Source: Achromobacter dolens
GTDB taxonomy: Bacteria > Pseudomonadota > Gammaproteobacteria > Burkholderiales > Burkholderiaceae_B
DNA length: 64,000 nucleotides
NCBI RefSeq assembly: GCF_902859745.1
Contig: NZ_CADIJW010000027.1
Coordinates: 1 to 64,000 of the forward strand
Direction: 5' to 3'
The notes under the pieces are model-generated. The model was not told the origin of the DNA, made no database searches, and was given only the letters and a program-made list of their open reading frames with translations. Both the position numbers and the translations under genes were made by a program. Of the stretch, positions 8,168 to 15,781 are shown one piece after another. Each line of letters begins with the position of its first letter. Positions within the stretch are counted from its first letter, which is position 1.

Positions 8168-9142
8168 TCAGGGTTTCAGGTTCAGCTTCGGCACCAGCGC
8201 GTTGAAGGCCTGTTCCTGCCGCGCCACGTCGGCCGCGAATTGCGGTTGGTCGGCATATGACGGCGTCAGGTTCTGCTTGCGCATCAGGGCCTGGAAGTCC
8301 TGCGACTGCGCCACCTGGCGCGCGGCGACGCGCCATTTCTCGATGGCGTCGGCCGGGGCCGACTTCGGCAGGCCGATGCCGCGCCAGACGCTGAACTGCA
8401 GGTCGGCGCCGCGTTCCTTCATGGTCGGCACATCCGGCAGGGTATCGAGCCGCTTGGGCGCCATCACGGCCAGGGTGCGCAGCTTGCCGGTGTCCACGTG
8501 TTGCTGCAGTTCAGCATAGGCCACGGTGGTGGCCTGCACGTCGCCGGACAGCAGGCCCATGATGGCCGGAGCGGATCCCTGGTACGGCACGTGCACGAAC
8601 TTCACGCCGGTCTGCTCGCCCAGCGCCGCGGCCGCCATGTGCGGCACGGTGCCGATGCCGGCGTTGGATACCGCCACCCGCTCCGGATTCTTCCGCGCGT
8701 AGTCGAGGAATTCCTCCACCGTCTTCCACGGCGCGTCGGCGCGCACGGTGACCGACGACGGATCGTCGGTGAAGCGGGCGATCGGCTGGAAGTCCTTGAC
8801 GGTGGTCTTGCCGATGCCCATCAGCGGCACCACCAGCATTTCCGGCGTCATCAGCACCAGCTTGTAGCCGTCGGGCTGGGCGTTGGCCACGTACGACCAG
8901 CCGATCGAGCCGCTGGCGCCGGGCTTGTTGATCACCACGGTCGGTTGCGCCAGCAGCGGCGGGCGCACCGCCTCGGCGATGGCGCGGGCGGTGTTGTCGC
9001 TGCCGCCGCCGGGCTGGTAGGCGACCACCAGCTCCATCGAGCGGCTGGGATAGTCGGCCGCCATCGCGGCGGGGGCGGCCGCGACGCAGGCCAGGAAGGA
9101 GAGGGCGCTGAAGGCCAGCGCGGGCAGGCGGGTGCGGGTCAT
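8168..9142 (-). CDS. Bug-family periplasmic solute-binding receptor
   Basis: 324 residues from ATG 9142 (MTRTRLPALAF), with GGAG upstream; the longer frame has no better start. The signal peptide ends near AMA|ADYPSR. Bug motifs: MELVVAYQPGGGSDNTARAIA, INKPGASGSIGWSYVANAQPDGYKL, and FVHVPYQGSAPAIMGLLSGD. It follows the DapA-like gene by 13 bases on the same strand, so the two form an operon read away from the GntR gene at 10337. The ligand is probably a carboxylate processed by the DapA-like enzyme. Confidence 0.9.
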   Translation of the reverse strand: MTRTRLPALAFSALSFLACVAAAPAAMAADYPSRSMELVVAYQPGGGSDNTARAIAEAVRPPLLAQPTVVINKPGASGSIGWSYVANAQPDGYKLVLMTPEMLVVPLMGIGKTTVKDFQPIARFTDDPSSVTVRADAPWKTVEEFLDYARKNPERVAVSNAGIGTVPHMAAAALGEQTGVKFVHVPYQGSAPAIMGLLSGDVQATTVAYAELQQHVDTGKLRTLAVMAPKRLDTLPDVPTMKERGADLQFSVWRGIGLPKSAPADAIEKWRVAARQVAQSQDFQALMRKQNLTPSYADQPQFAADVARQEQAFNALVPKLNLKP

Positions 9143-9155
9143 GGTGGCTCCGGTA

Positions 9156-10058
9156 TCAGTAGCCCAGGGCTGAAAGATCCGCCAGTGTCTGGCGGGTGAT
9201 GGCAAGGGTGCGTTCGCGTTCGTCGCTGGCCAGGTCCAGGCGCGGCGGCTTGACGGTTTCGGCGCTGCCGGTGATCAGGTGCTCGGCCAGCTTGATGTGC
9301 TGCACCAGCTTGACCACCGTGTCCAGGTGGAACAGCGGCGTCAGCGCCGCGTACAGCTTGCGGGCGCGCTTGAAGTCGCCTTCGACCGCCAGCCGCAGCA
9401 GCTCCACCGACGCTTTCGGCACGGCATTGGCCATGCCCGAGACCCAGGCAGTCACGCCCAGCGCGGCGCTCTCCAGCACCAGGTCGTCGACGCCGCAGAC
9501 CACCGCCAGGCGGTCGCCGAAGCGCGTGATCAGGTCGGTCACGCGAGTGGTGTCGTAGGATTCCTCCTTGATGGCGACGATGGTCGGCTCCTCCAGCAAC
9601 TGCGCCACCAGGTCCGGCGTCAGGTCGACGCCGTAGCCGCGCGGGTTGTTGTACAGCAGGATGGGCAGGGGGCTGGCCTGTGCCACGCTGCGATAGAACG
9701 CCACCGTTTCGCGCTCGTCCGACTTGTACGTCAGGCCGGGGAACACCATCAGCCCATCGACGCCGATCTGCGCTGCCTGGCGCGCGAAGGCCGCGGCGCG
9801 CGCGGTGCCGGTCTCGGCCACGCCGGACACCACCGGCACGCGGCCGCGCACGGTCTCGACCGCGATGCGCAGCACCTCCAGCTTTTCCTCGGGCGAAAGC
9901 TGGGCGTTCTCGCCCACCATGCCCATCATCACCACGCCGCCCACGCCGTTGACGATCAGGCGCTCCAGGCCCTGGCGGATGGCGTCCGCGTCCAGCGAGA
10001 AATCGGGTTTCAGTTTGGTGGTGACCGCGGGAAATACGCCTTGCCATTGAATGCTCAT
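9156..10058 (-). CDS. DapA-superfamily aldolase/lyase (class I, Schiff base)
   Basis: 300 residues, the usual length for the NAL/DHDPS TIM-barrel family. ATG 10058 has CAGGAG upstream. Visible active-site elements: GMVGENAQLSPEEK in place of GTTGE-S at about residues 45-58, the catalytic Tyr in LLYNNPRGYG, and the Schiff-base Lys in VAIKEES. These enzymes condense or cleave 2-keto acids through pyruvate-bound Lys. The altered GTTGE loop and the Bug/GntR setting argue against lysine biosynthesis and for breakdown of a 2-keto-3-deoxy or hydroxy-keto acid. The exact substrate is unknown. Confidence 0.85.
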   Translation of the reverse strand: MSIQWQGVFPAVTTKLKPDFSLDADAIRQGLERLIVNGVGGVVMMGMVGENAQLSPEEKLEVLRIAVETVRGRVPVVSGVAETGTARAAAFARQAAQIGVDGLMVFPGLTYKSDERETVAFYRSVAQASPLPILLYNNPRGYGVDLTPDLVAQLLEEPTIVAIKEESYDTTRVTDLITRFGDRLAVVCGVDDLVLESAALGVTAWVSGMANAVPKASVELLRLAVEGDFKRARKLYAALTPLFHLDTVVKLVQHIKLAEHLITGSAETVKPPRLDLASDERERTLAITRQTLADLSALGY

Positions 10059-10108
10059 GCTGCCGCTCCTGTTGCGTGATCCGCCCGGTTTGTATTGTCG
10101 GGCTATTG

Positions 10109-10126
10109 ATTGGATATTGGATCCAA
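10109..10126. promoter_or_regulatory. Operator-like site 1, repeated ATTGGAT followed by palindrome TTGGATCCAA
   Basis: Two tandem ATTGGAT copies (10109-10115, 10116-10122) run into the perfect palindrome TTGGATCCAA (10117-10126). It sits about 50 bases upstream of the DapA-like start, in the gap shared with the divergent GntR gene. The same half-site recurs at 10195-10211. Confidence 0.65.
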
Positions 10127-10194
10127 AATAAAAGGGCCAGAAAAACGAGGCGCGCGGCCTCGAACCATCGCCCCGGCGAGGGCGCAGATTTCTG

Positions 10195-10211
10195 TTGGAT
10201 CATGGATCCAA
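10195..10211. promoter_or_regulatory. Operator-like site 2, inverted repeat TTGGATC-ATG-GATCCAA
   Basis: The 7-base arms are exact inverse complements around ATG. The site uses the same TTGGATC half-site as 10109-10126, about 80 bases away, in the GntR/DapA-like divergent region. Paired sites suggest cooperative binding or looping by the GntR protein. Confidence 0.65.
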
Positions 10212-10336
10212 TATACTCACATTAAACGGGTTCCGGACACCGGCTGTCTCTCGGGGTTTTCCTGGGCGTGGGGGCAGGTGGAACGGATCCGCCGCCGCCC
10301 GGCGTCCGCCGGGCGGAATCCTCCACCGGATGTGAC

Positions 10337-11059
10337 GTGTCCCAGAATTCCTCTCCCGCCAGCGCCACCCAACCCCGCGCCGCCGCCGGATCCGCCGGCC
10401 GCCTGGTGCGCAAGACCGCCGTCGACCTGGTGGTCGACGAACTGCGCGACCGCATCCTGTCCGGCGCGATCGCGCCGGGCTCCGCCCTGCGCCAGGAACT
10501 GCTGGCCGAGGAACTGGGGGTGAGCCGGCTGCCGGTGCGCGAGGCGATCCGCCAGCTCAGCGCCGAAGGCCTGGTGGACATGATCGCGCACCGCGGCGCG
10601 TACGTCTCGATGCTCTCGCGGGCCGAAGTGCAGGAGTTCTTCGACATCCGCTTGCGGCTGGAGCCCTGGCTGCTGCGGCTGGCGGTGTCGCAGCACACGC
10701 CCGAGGAACTGGACGAGGCGGCGCGCATCGTGGCGCGGATGGACAGCGCCGAACCGCAGCAGTGGGGCCGGCTCAATTGGCAACTGCACGAACTGCTGTA
10801 CCGCGCCGCGCAGCGGCCGGCGGCGCTGGCCATGGTGCGCGCGCTGCATGAAAAATCCGAACGCTACTTCCGCTTCCAGATCGTCAACGCGCCGATCCGC
10901 CAGCAGGCCCACGACGAGCACAGCGCCCTGATCGCGTTCTGTCGCCAGGGCCGCGCCGGCGAGGCCGAGGCGGCGCTGGAACACCACATCGCCGAAGCCG
11001 CCGAGCAGATCCTGGCGATTGTCGATCACCTGCTCGATACGACCGCGGCGCCGGCGTAG
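10337..11059 (+). CDS. GntR family regulator, FadR (FCD) subfamily
   Basis: 240 residues from the GTG at 10337 (VSQNSSPASATQ); a GTG at 10268 would add 23 Pro-rich residues. The winged helix is VVDELRDRILSGAIAPG...LLAEELGVSRLPVREAIRQLSAEG. The FCD domain follows with FFDIRLRLEPWLLRLA, the LNWQLHELLY segment and HDEHSALIAF / LEHHIAEAAEQI carrying the expected His ligands. It is divergent from the DapA-like/Bug operon with two matching operator-like repeats between, so local autoregulated repression is likely, with the effector being a pathway carboxylate. Confidence 0.9.
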   Translation: MSQNSSPASATQPRAAAGSAGRLVRKTAVDLVVDELRDRILSGAIAPGSALRQELLAEELGVSRLPVREAIRQLSAEGLVDMIAHRGAYVSMLSRAEVQEFFDIRLRLEPWLLRLAVSQHTPEELDEAARIVARMDSAEPQQWGRLNWQLHELLYRAAQRPAALAMVRALHEKSERYFRFQIVNAPIRQQAHDEHSALIAFCRQGRAGEAEAALEHHIAEAAEQILAIVDHLLDTTAAPA

Positions 11060-11079
11060 CGGCACAGCCGACGCAACAA

Positions 11080-11109
11080 CGCCGGCCGGGGAAACTCCCT
11101 CGGCCGGCG
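11080..11109. terminator. GC-rich hairpin between convergent genes
   Basis: CGCCGGCCG (11080-11088) and CGGCCGGCG (11101-11109) are perfect complements around a 12-base loop, between the GntR stop (11059) and the convergent Bug stop (11153). There is no T tract on either side, so terminator function is only suggested by its place. Confidence 0.4.
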
Positions 11110-11152
11110 CACAGCGGGCGCGTGTCGCGCCCGCGCCGAGTCCGCGCGGGAC

Positions 11153-12139
11153 TTAGTTGATCTTGATATTGCGTTCCTTCACCAGCACCTTCCACTGCGC
11201 GGTTTCCTTGGCCAGGTAGTCACGCAGTTCGTCGGGCGTACCGCCGATGGATTCGGCGCCGATCGAATCCAGCGTCGCCTTGACCTTGGGCTCGTTCAGG
11301 GCCTGGCGCATGGCGGCGTTGAGCTTGGCCACGACCTCGGGCGGCGTGCCGGGCGGCGCGAAGGCGGCGAACCAGGGCATCAGCTCGTAGCCGGGCAGGC
11401 CGCTTTCGGCCACGGTGGGCACGTTGGGCAGCGCCGCCGAGCGCTTGGCGGTGGTCACCGCCAATGCGCGCAGCTTGCCGGCCTCGATGTGCGGCTTGGC
11501 CGACGTCACGCTGTCGAACATGTAGTCCACCTGGCCACCCAGCAGGTCGGCGATGGCCGGGCCGCTGCCCTTGTAGGGCACGTGCAGCATGTCGATCTTG
11601 GCCATGGACACGAACAGCTCGCCCGCCAGGTGGATCGAGGTGCCGACGCCGGCCGAGGCGTAGGTGTAGTGGTTGGGCTGCGCCTTGGCCTTGGATATCA
11701 CTTCGTCCACACTCTTGACGTCGTTGCGCGCGGGGTTGGTGACCAGCACGTTCGGTACCACCGCCAGCAGCGAGATCGGCGCGAAGTCCTTGATCGGGTC
11801 GTAGTTCAGGTCGGCGTACAGCGCCGGGTTCACGGCCATGCCGTTGGCCACGATCAGGATGGTGTAGCCGTCCGGCTTGGAACGCGCCACGCTGGCCGCG
11901 CCGATGTTGCCGCCGGCGCCGGCACGGTTCTCGACGATGAACGAGGTGTTCAGTTGCTTGCCCATCGATTCGCCCAGGGTGCGGGCGATGCTGTCCATCG
12001 CGCCGCCCGGCGGGAACGGCACGATCCACTTGACCGGCCGGTCGGGGTAGTTGTCGGCTAGGGCGGTGCCGGCGGCGCCGAGCAGGGCCAGGCCCATGCA
12101 GGCCCGGGCGAGGTGTTTAAAAGCGTGGCGCAAAACCAT
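11153..12139 (-). CDS. Bug-family periplasmic solute-binding receptor
   Basis: 328 residues from ATG 12139, with GGAG upstream; a longer upstream frame overlaps the cycloisomerase and is not used. The signal peptide ends ALA|DNYPDRP. Bug motifs: VKWIVPFPPGGAMDSIAR, VENRAGAGGNIGAASVA, SKPDGYTILIV, MLHVPYKGSGPAIADLLGG. It lies 82 bases after the CatB-like gene on the same strand, so it is the second gene of that operon. Its ligand may be an aromatic acid or a lactone/muconate-type dicarboxylate; this is inference from the neighbour. Confidence 0.9.
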   Translation of the reverse strand: MVLRHAFKHLARACMGLALLGAAGTALADNYPDRPVKWIVPFPPGGAMDSIARTLGESMGKQLNTSFIVENRAGAGGNIGAASVARSKPDGYTILIVANGMAVNPALYADLNYDPIKDFAPISLLAVVPNVLVTNPARNDVKSVDEVISKAKAQPNHYTYASAGVGTSIHLAGELFVSMAKIDMLHVPYKGSGPAIADLLGGQVDYMFDSVTSAKPHIEAGKLRALAVTTAKRSAALPNVPTVAESGLPGYELMPWFAAFAPPGTPPEVVAKLNAAMRQALNEPKVKATLDSIGAESIGGTPDELRDYLAKETAQWKVLVKERNIKIN

Positions 12140-12221
12140 GTCGTGTCTCCGTGTGCTTGAATTATTTTTCCGCGCGCCGATGCGTGGCCGGCGCGCGGGA
12201 ACAACCGTGGGGCAGGGCGCG

Positions 12222-13346
12222 TCAGCGGTCCCTGCGATAGAAAGCCAGTTTGTCTTCGTCCAGTTCCAGGCCCAGGCCCGGGCCGGTGGGGATCTCCATC
12301 TCGAAATCGGCGTAGCGCGGCGGGTTGGCGACGATGTCGTCCTTGAGCAGCAGCGGGCCGAACAGTTCGGTGCCCCACGACAGCCGCGGCAGGCAGGCAA
12401 AGCCGTGGGCCGATGCGATCGAGCCGACCGAGCCTTCCAGCATGGTGCCGCCGTACAGCGACATGCCGGCGGCGTCGCCGACGGCGGCGGTGCGCAGCAT
12501 TTCGTGGATGCCGCCCGACTTGGCGATCTTCAGCGCCAGCACGTCGGCCGCGCCCAGGCGGGCGATAGCCAGCGCGTCCTCGGGGCCGTTGACGGCTTCG
12601 TCGGCCATGATGGGCACCACGAAGCGCGCCGCCAGCCGCGCCATGCCGGCCAGGTTGGCGCGCGGGATGGGTTGTTCGATCAGGTCGACGCCGGCCGCTT
12701 CCAGGCGCGCGATGGCGCCGGCCGCGTCGGCCTCGTTCCAGGCCTGGTTCACGTCCACCGTGACGCGGGCGCGCTCGCCCAGCGCCTGCTTGATGCGCGA
12801 CACGTGGGCCACGTCGTCGGCCACGGCGCGGCGGCCGACCTTGAGCTTGAAGGTGTTGTGGCGGCGGCTGGCGAGCAGCGATTCGGCTTCCTCGATGTCG
12901 CGCGCGGTGTCGCCGCTGGCCAGGGTCCACAGCACCGGCAGGCTGGCGCGCACGGCGCCGCCCAGCAGGGTCGAGACCGACACGCCCAGGCGCTTGCCCT
13001 GGGCATCGAGCAGCGCGCTTTCCAGCGCCGACTTGGCGAAGCGGTTGCCGCGCGCCACGGTTTCCAGGCGCCGCATGGCGGCGTGGATGTTGGCCGCGTC
13101 CAGCCCGGCCAGCGCCGGCGCCAGGTAGGTGTCGATGGCCAGCTTGATGCCTTCCGGGCTTTCCTCGCCATACGACAGGCCGCCGATGGTGGTGGCCTCG
13201 CCGATGCCCTCGATGCCGTCGCTGCAGCGCAGGCGCACGATCACCAGCGTCTGGCGCTGCATCACGGCCATGGCGAGCTGGTGGGCGCGGATGGTCGGCA
13301 GATCCACCAGGATCGCCTCGACCGAGTTTATCGTTACCGGATTCAT
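12222..13346 (-). CDS. catB: Muconate cycloisomerase-type enolase-superfamily enzyme
   Basis: 374 residues, matching CatB length. The muconate-lactonising subgroup active site is complete: KLKVG (KxK acid/base pair), metal ligands Asp in TVDVNQAWN, Glu in LIEQPIPR and Asp in MADEAVNG, Lys in ALKIAKSGG, and Glu in GGTMLEGSVG. CatB converts cis,cis-muconate to muconolactone in the beta-ketoadipate pathway. The divergent LysR gene is the classic catR-catB arrangement, but catA and catC are absent nearby and a Bug gene follows. A chloromuconate or other lactonising substrate remains possible. Confidence 0.8.
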   Translation of the reverse strand: MNPVTINSVEAILVDLPTIRAHQLAMAVMQRQTLVIVRLRCSDGIEGIGEATTIGGLSYGEESPEGIKLAIDTYLAPALAGLDAANIHAAMRRLETVARGNRFAKSALESALLDAQGKRLGVSVSTLLGGAVRASLPVLWTLASGDTARDIEEAESLLASRRHNTFKLKVGRRAVADDVAHVSRIKQALGERARVTVDVNQAWNEADAAGAIARLEAAGVDLIEQPIPRANLAGMARLAARFVVPIMADEAVNGPEDALAIARLGAADVLALKIAKSGGIHEMLRTAAVGDAAGMSLYGGTMLEGSVGSIASAHGFACLPRLSWGTELFGPLLLKDDIVANPPRYADFEMEIPTGPGLGLELDEDKLAFYRRDR

Positions 13347-13453
13347 ACTTTCCAGAGCAGGTTCTTCAGGTGACGTGCAGTATCGCTTGCGTTAGATCGC
13401 CAAGTCCAAGACTATATGGGTCTCCATTTATACCTTCAGGGTTTGGATAAACC
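13347..13453. promoter_or_regulatory. Divergent LysR/cycloisomerase control region
   Basis: This 107-base gap is less GC-rich than the flanks. It includes ATGG-GTCT-CCAT (13416-13427) near the LysR start, a short inverted repeat that could be part of a CatR/BenM-type site. The motif is weak, and no -35/-10 pair is clear enough to call. Confidence 0.35.
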
Positions 13454-14338
13454 ATGGAACTCAGGCACCTGCGCTACTTCCAGGCGGTGGCGCGCGAGGG
13501 CAGCTTCACCCGCGCCGCCGAAGCGCTGCACATGGCGCAGCCACCGCTCAGCCGCCAGATCCGCCAGATGGAAGAGGAACTGGGCGTCGCGCTGTTCGAA
13601 CGCACCACCCGCGCCCTGCGCCTGACCGAGGCCGGGCGCTTTCTGCTGGAGCAGTCGCGGCTGCTGACCGCAAGGCTGGACGAAGTGCTGGAGGGCACGC
13701 GCCGGCTGGGCCAGGCGCGGCGGCGCTGGTTCGGCATCGGCTTCGTGCCCTCGACGCTATACGGCTTCGTGCCCGAGCTGATCCGCCAATTGCGCGGCGC
13801 CGACGCGCAGGTGGAGGTCGGGCTGATGGAAATGACCACGCTGCCGCAACTGGAGGCGCTCAAGGCCGGCCGCATCGACCTGGGTATCGGCCGCATTTTG
13901 CTGGACGATCCGGCGATCGAGCGCCGTGTCCTGATGACCGAGCCGCTGATGGCCGCCGTGCCGCTGCGGCATCCGCTGGCCGGCTGCGACAGCGTGTCGG
14001 TCGACCGGCTGGCGCAGGAGCCGTTCCTGCTGTATCCGGCGCGGCCGCGGCCCAACTTCGCCGACCATGTGCTGGACCTGTTCCGCGCCGCCGGCCACGC
14101 GCCGCAGGTGGCGCAGGAGGCCAACGAGCTGCAGACCGCCATCGGCCTGGTGGCGGCCGGACTGGGCGTGACGGTGGTGCCGGCCTCGGTGCAGCGCCTG
14201 CAGCGGCGCGACGTGGCTCACGTGCGCATCGACGCCGAGGCCTTCGTGTCGCCGGTGATCGCCAGCTACCGCAAGGACGACGCCTCGCCGTTCCTGGCGC
14301 AGGCGCTGGCCCTGGCGGCGCGATTGGCCAAGGGGTAA
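13454..14338 (+). CDS. LysR-type regulator, CatR/BenM-like
   Basis: 294 residues. The N-terminal helix-turn-helix is typical (MELRHLRYFQAVAREGSFTRAAEALHMAQPPLSRQIRQ), and this exact start style is shared by CatM/BenM/CbnR-type regulators. The effector domain begins near RRRWFGIGFVPSTLYGFVPELI. By family knowledge such proteins activate catabolism of aromatics in response to cis,cis-muconate. It is divergent from the CatB-like gene 107 bases away. An earlier in-frame start is not needed. Confidence 0.88.
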   Translation: MELRHLRYFQAVAREGSFTRAAEALHMAQPPLSRQIRQMEEELGVALFERTTRALRLTEAGRFLLEQSRLLTARLDEVLEGTRRLGQARRRWFGIGFVPSTLYGFVPELIRQLRGADAQVEVGLMEMTTLPQLEALKAGRIDLGIGRILLDDPAIERRVLMTEPLMAAVPLRHPLAGCDSVSVDRLAQEPFLLYPARPRPNFADHVLDLFRAAGHAPQVAQEANELQTAIGLVAAGLGVTVVPASVQRLQRRDVAHVRIDAEAFVSPVIASYRKDDASPFLAQALALAARLAKG

Positions 14339-14437
14339 CAAAGCGTAGACGGAACGGTTACAGCCCGGCCGCTTGCGGCACACTACGCGCTTGCCATTCC
14401 CGTGCTTCCAATAACAACCGTCATAGGGACTCTCGCA

Positions 14438-14935
14438 ATGCTGACCGTCAACATCCAGCACAAGGCCAAATGGCTGTTTTCCCAATTGGGGCAACTGGTC
14501 ATCGCCGTGGGCCTGCTGTCGCTGGTATTCAACTATGCCTACCGCTACACGGTCGACCGCGACATCAATACGCCGGGCTTCTATCTGGCCACCGTGGCGC
14601 TGGCGCTGGTCGTGTTCCTGGCGGTCCGCAAGGACTATGTGTTCGTGAACCGATACGCCTTCAGCGACAGCGAAATCCAGGTCGGCACGCTGCTGGGCGT
14701 GAAGAAAACCTACCCCACGTCGCAATATGAATTCGTGCCGTCGCTGCACAAGGCGGTGAACGTGCCCGAGCAGAAAGCGTCGCTGTCTTTCTACGTGCGC
14801 GATGCGCAGAGCAAGAAGAACGTGCGCAACTATTCCTGGGCCGGCTTCTCGCCCGAGGATTTCCAGGCGGTTTCGCGTCTGTACGGGTATCGCGGCGAGA
14901 CCGATTTCAAGCAGAAGGACTTCGGCAAACGCTAG
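14438..14935 (+). CDS. Small inner-membrane protein of unknown function
   Basis: 165 residues from ATG 14438, with AGGGA upstream (an earlier ATG at 14402 is less well placed). Two hydrophobic helices are clear: about residues 12-34 (FSQLGQLVIAVGLLSLVFNY) and 49-66 (YLATVALALVVFLAVRK). The remaining 100 residues are polar, with SDSEIQVGTLLGVKKTYP and a C-terminal YGYRGETDFKQKDFGKR, and should face the cytoplasm by the positive-inside rule. It resembles small PH-like membrane proteins in layout only. No family assigned. It stands alone between LysR and a convergent methyltransferase. Confidence 0.65.
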   Translation: MLTVNIQHKAKWLFSQLGQLVIAVGLLSLVFNYAYRYTVDRDINTPGFYLATVALALVVFLAVRKDYVFVNRYAFSDSEIQVGTLLGVKKTYPTSQYEFVPSLHKAVNVPEQKASLSFYVRDAQSKKNVRNYSWAGFSPEDFQAVSRLYGYRGETDFKQKDFGKR

Positions 14936-14942
14936 CCGCGCG

Positions 14943-15611
14943 TCATGCCTTGCGGCAGACCCAGCCCTTGAACGTCAGCGCCGCGTAGAACAATTCGACG
15001 TCGGTGAAACCGGCCTCGCGCAGCAAGGCTTCATCGGCTTCGGGCGCCAGCACGGGCAGCTTTTCCCGCATTGCCTGCATGCCGCTGCGCGCCTGTTCGG
15101 CGGGCACGCCGGCCGCCACCACGAAGGCGGCGTTGCGCGCCAGCCAGGCGTCGCGTCGTTCGAGCGGAAAGCTGTGGTGGGCGACGATGAACGGCGCGCC
15201 GGGCCTGAGGCGGCGCGCGACCTCACGGACGGTCCTGAGGCGTTCGGCGGCGGGCAGGAAATGCAGCGTCAGCAGGCAGGTGGCGCCGTCGAAAGGGCCT
15301 TCGGGCGCGTCGTCGATATAGCCCTGGTGCAGCGCGGCGCGCGGGGCCAGGTCGCCCAATGTGGCGGTGGCCTGGCGCAGCATGTCGGCCGACGGATCGA
15401 CGCCGTCCAGGCGCCAGCCTGGCCGCGTCTCGGCCAGCGTCCGCAGCTCCAGCCCGCCGCCGGCGCCGAGTACCAGGAGGCGGCCGTCGTCCGGCGCCTG
15501 CTCGGTCATCAGCAGGCCGATCATGCGGTGCAGGTCGCGCAGGCCGGGGACGTGGCGCGCGACCCGTTCGGCGTAGTCGTCGGAGGCGCCGGGCGTATTG
15601 GTAAAGGACAT
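14943..15611 (-). CDS. Class I SAM-dependent methyltransferase
   Basis: 222 residues from ATG 15611, with GGAG upstream. SAM-binding motif I is present as LLVLGAGGGLELRTLA (about residues 47-62), the acidic residue of motif II in LDGVDPSADML, and post-motif CLLTLHFL. The last part (LLREAGFTDVELFYAALTFKGWV) is typical of UbiE/YecO-like small-molecule methyltransferases. The acceptor is unknown. A near-perfect 27-base palindrome at 15654-15680, 43 bases upstream, suggests dedicated control by a dimeric regulator not encoded beside it. Confidence 0.85.
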   Translation of the reverse strand: MSFTNTPGASDDYAERVARHVPGLRDLHRMIGLLMTEQAPDDGRLLVLGAGGGLELRTLAETRPGWRLDGVDPSADMLRQATATLGDLAPRAALHQGYIDDAPEGPFDGATCLLTLHFLPAAERLRTVREVARRLRPGAPFIVAHHSFPLERRDAWLARNAAFVVAAGVPAEQARSGMQAMREKLPVLAPEADEALLREAGFTDVELFYAALTFKGWVCRKA

Positions 15612-15653
15612 CGATGACTCCGGGCGGGACGGCGGCCAGGGCGGCGCGCCGTT

Positions 15654-15680
15654 ATCATGAAACATATGATGTTGCATGAT
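15654..15680. promoter_or_regulatory. 27-base near-perfect palindrome upstream of methyltransferase
   Basis: ATCATGAAACAT (15654-15665) and ATGTTGCATGAT (15669-15680) are inverse complements at 11 of 12 positions around an ATG spacer. It lies 43 bases before the methyltransferase start and is AT-rich in a GC-rich setting, the profile of a strong dimeric-regulator operator (ArsR, TetR or MarR type possible). Confidence 0.7.
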
Positions 15681-15781
15681 GGCCCCGGCGTCAAGCGGCG
15701 TGGCGACGACCGCGACCGGCCTTGGGGGTGACTCGGGGACCGCCGCCCGCAGGGAGATTCAAGCCGAGCGGCTTGGGGAAT

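Noticed and set aside
9156-10058. Lysine-biosynthesis dihydrodipicolinate synthase
   Set aside because: The GTTGE active-site loop is replaced by GMVGE, and the gene sits with a Bug receptor and GntR regulator, which points to catabolism.
12051-13373. 440-codon plus-strand frame opposite the CatB-like gene
   Set aside because: Antisense shadow; the minus strand carries a complete enolase-superfamily active site.
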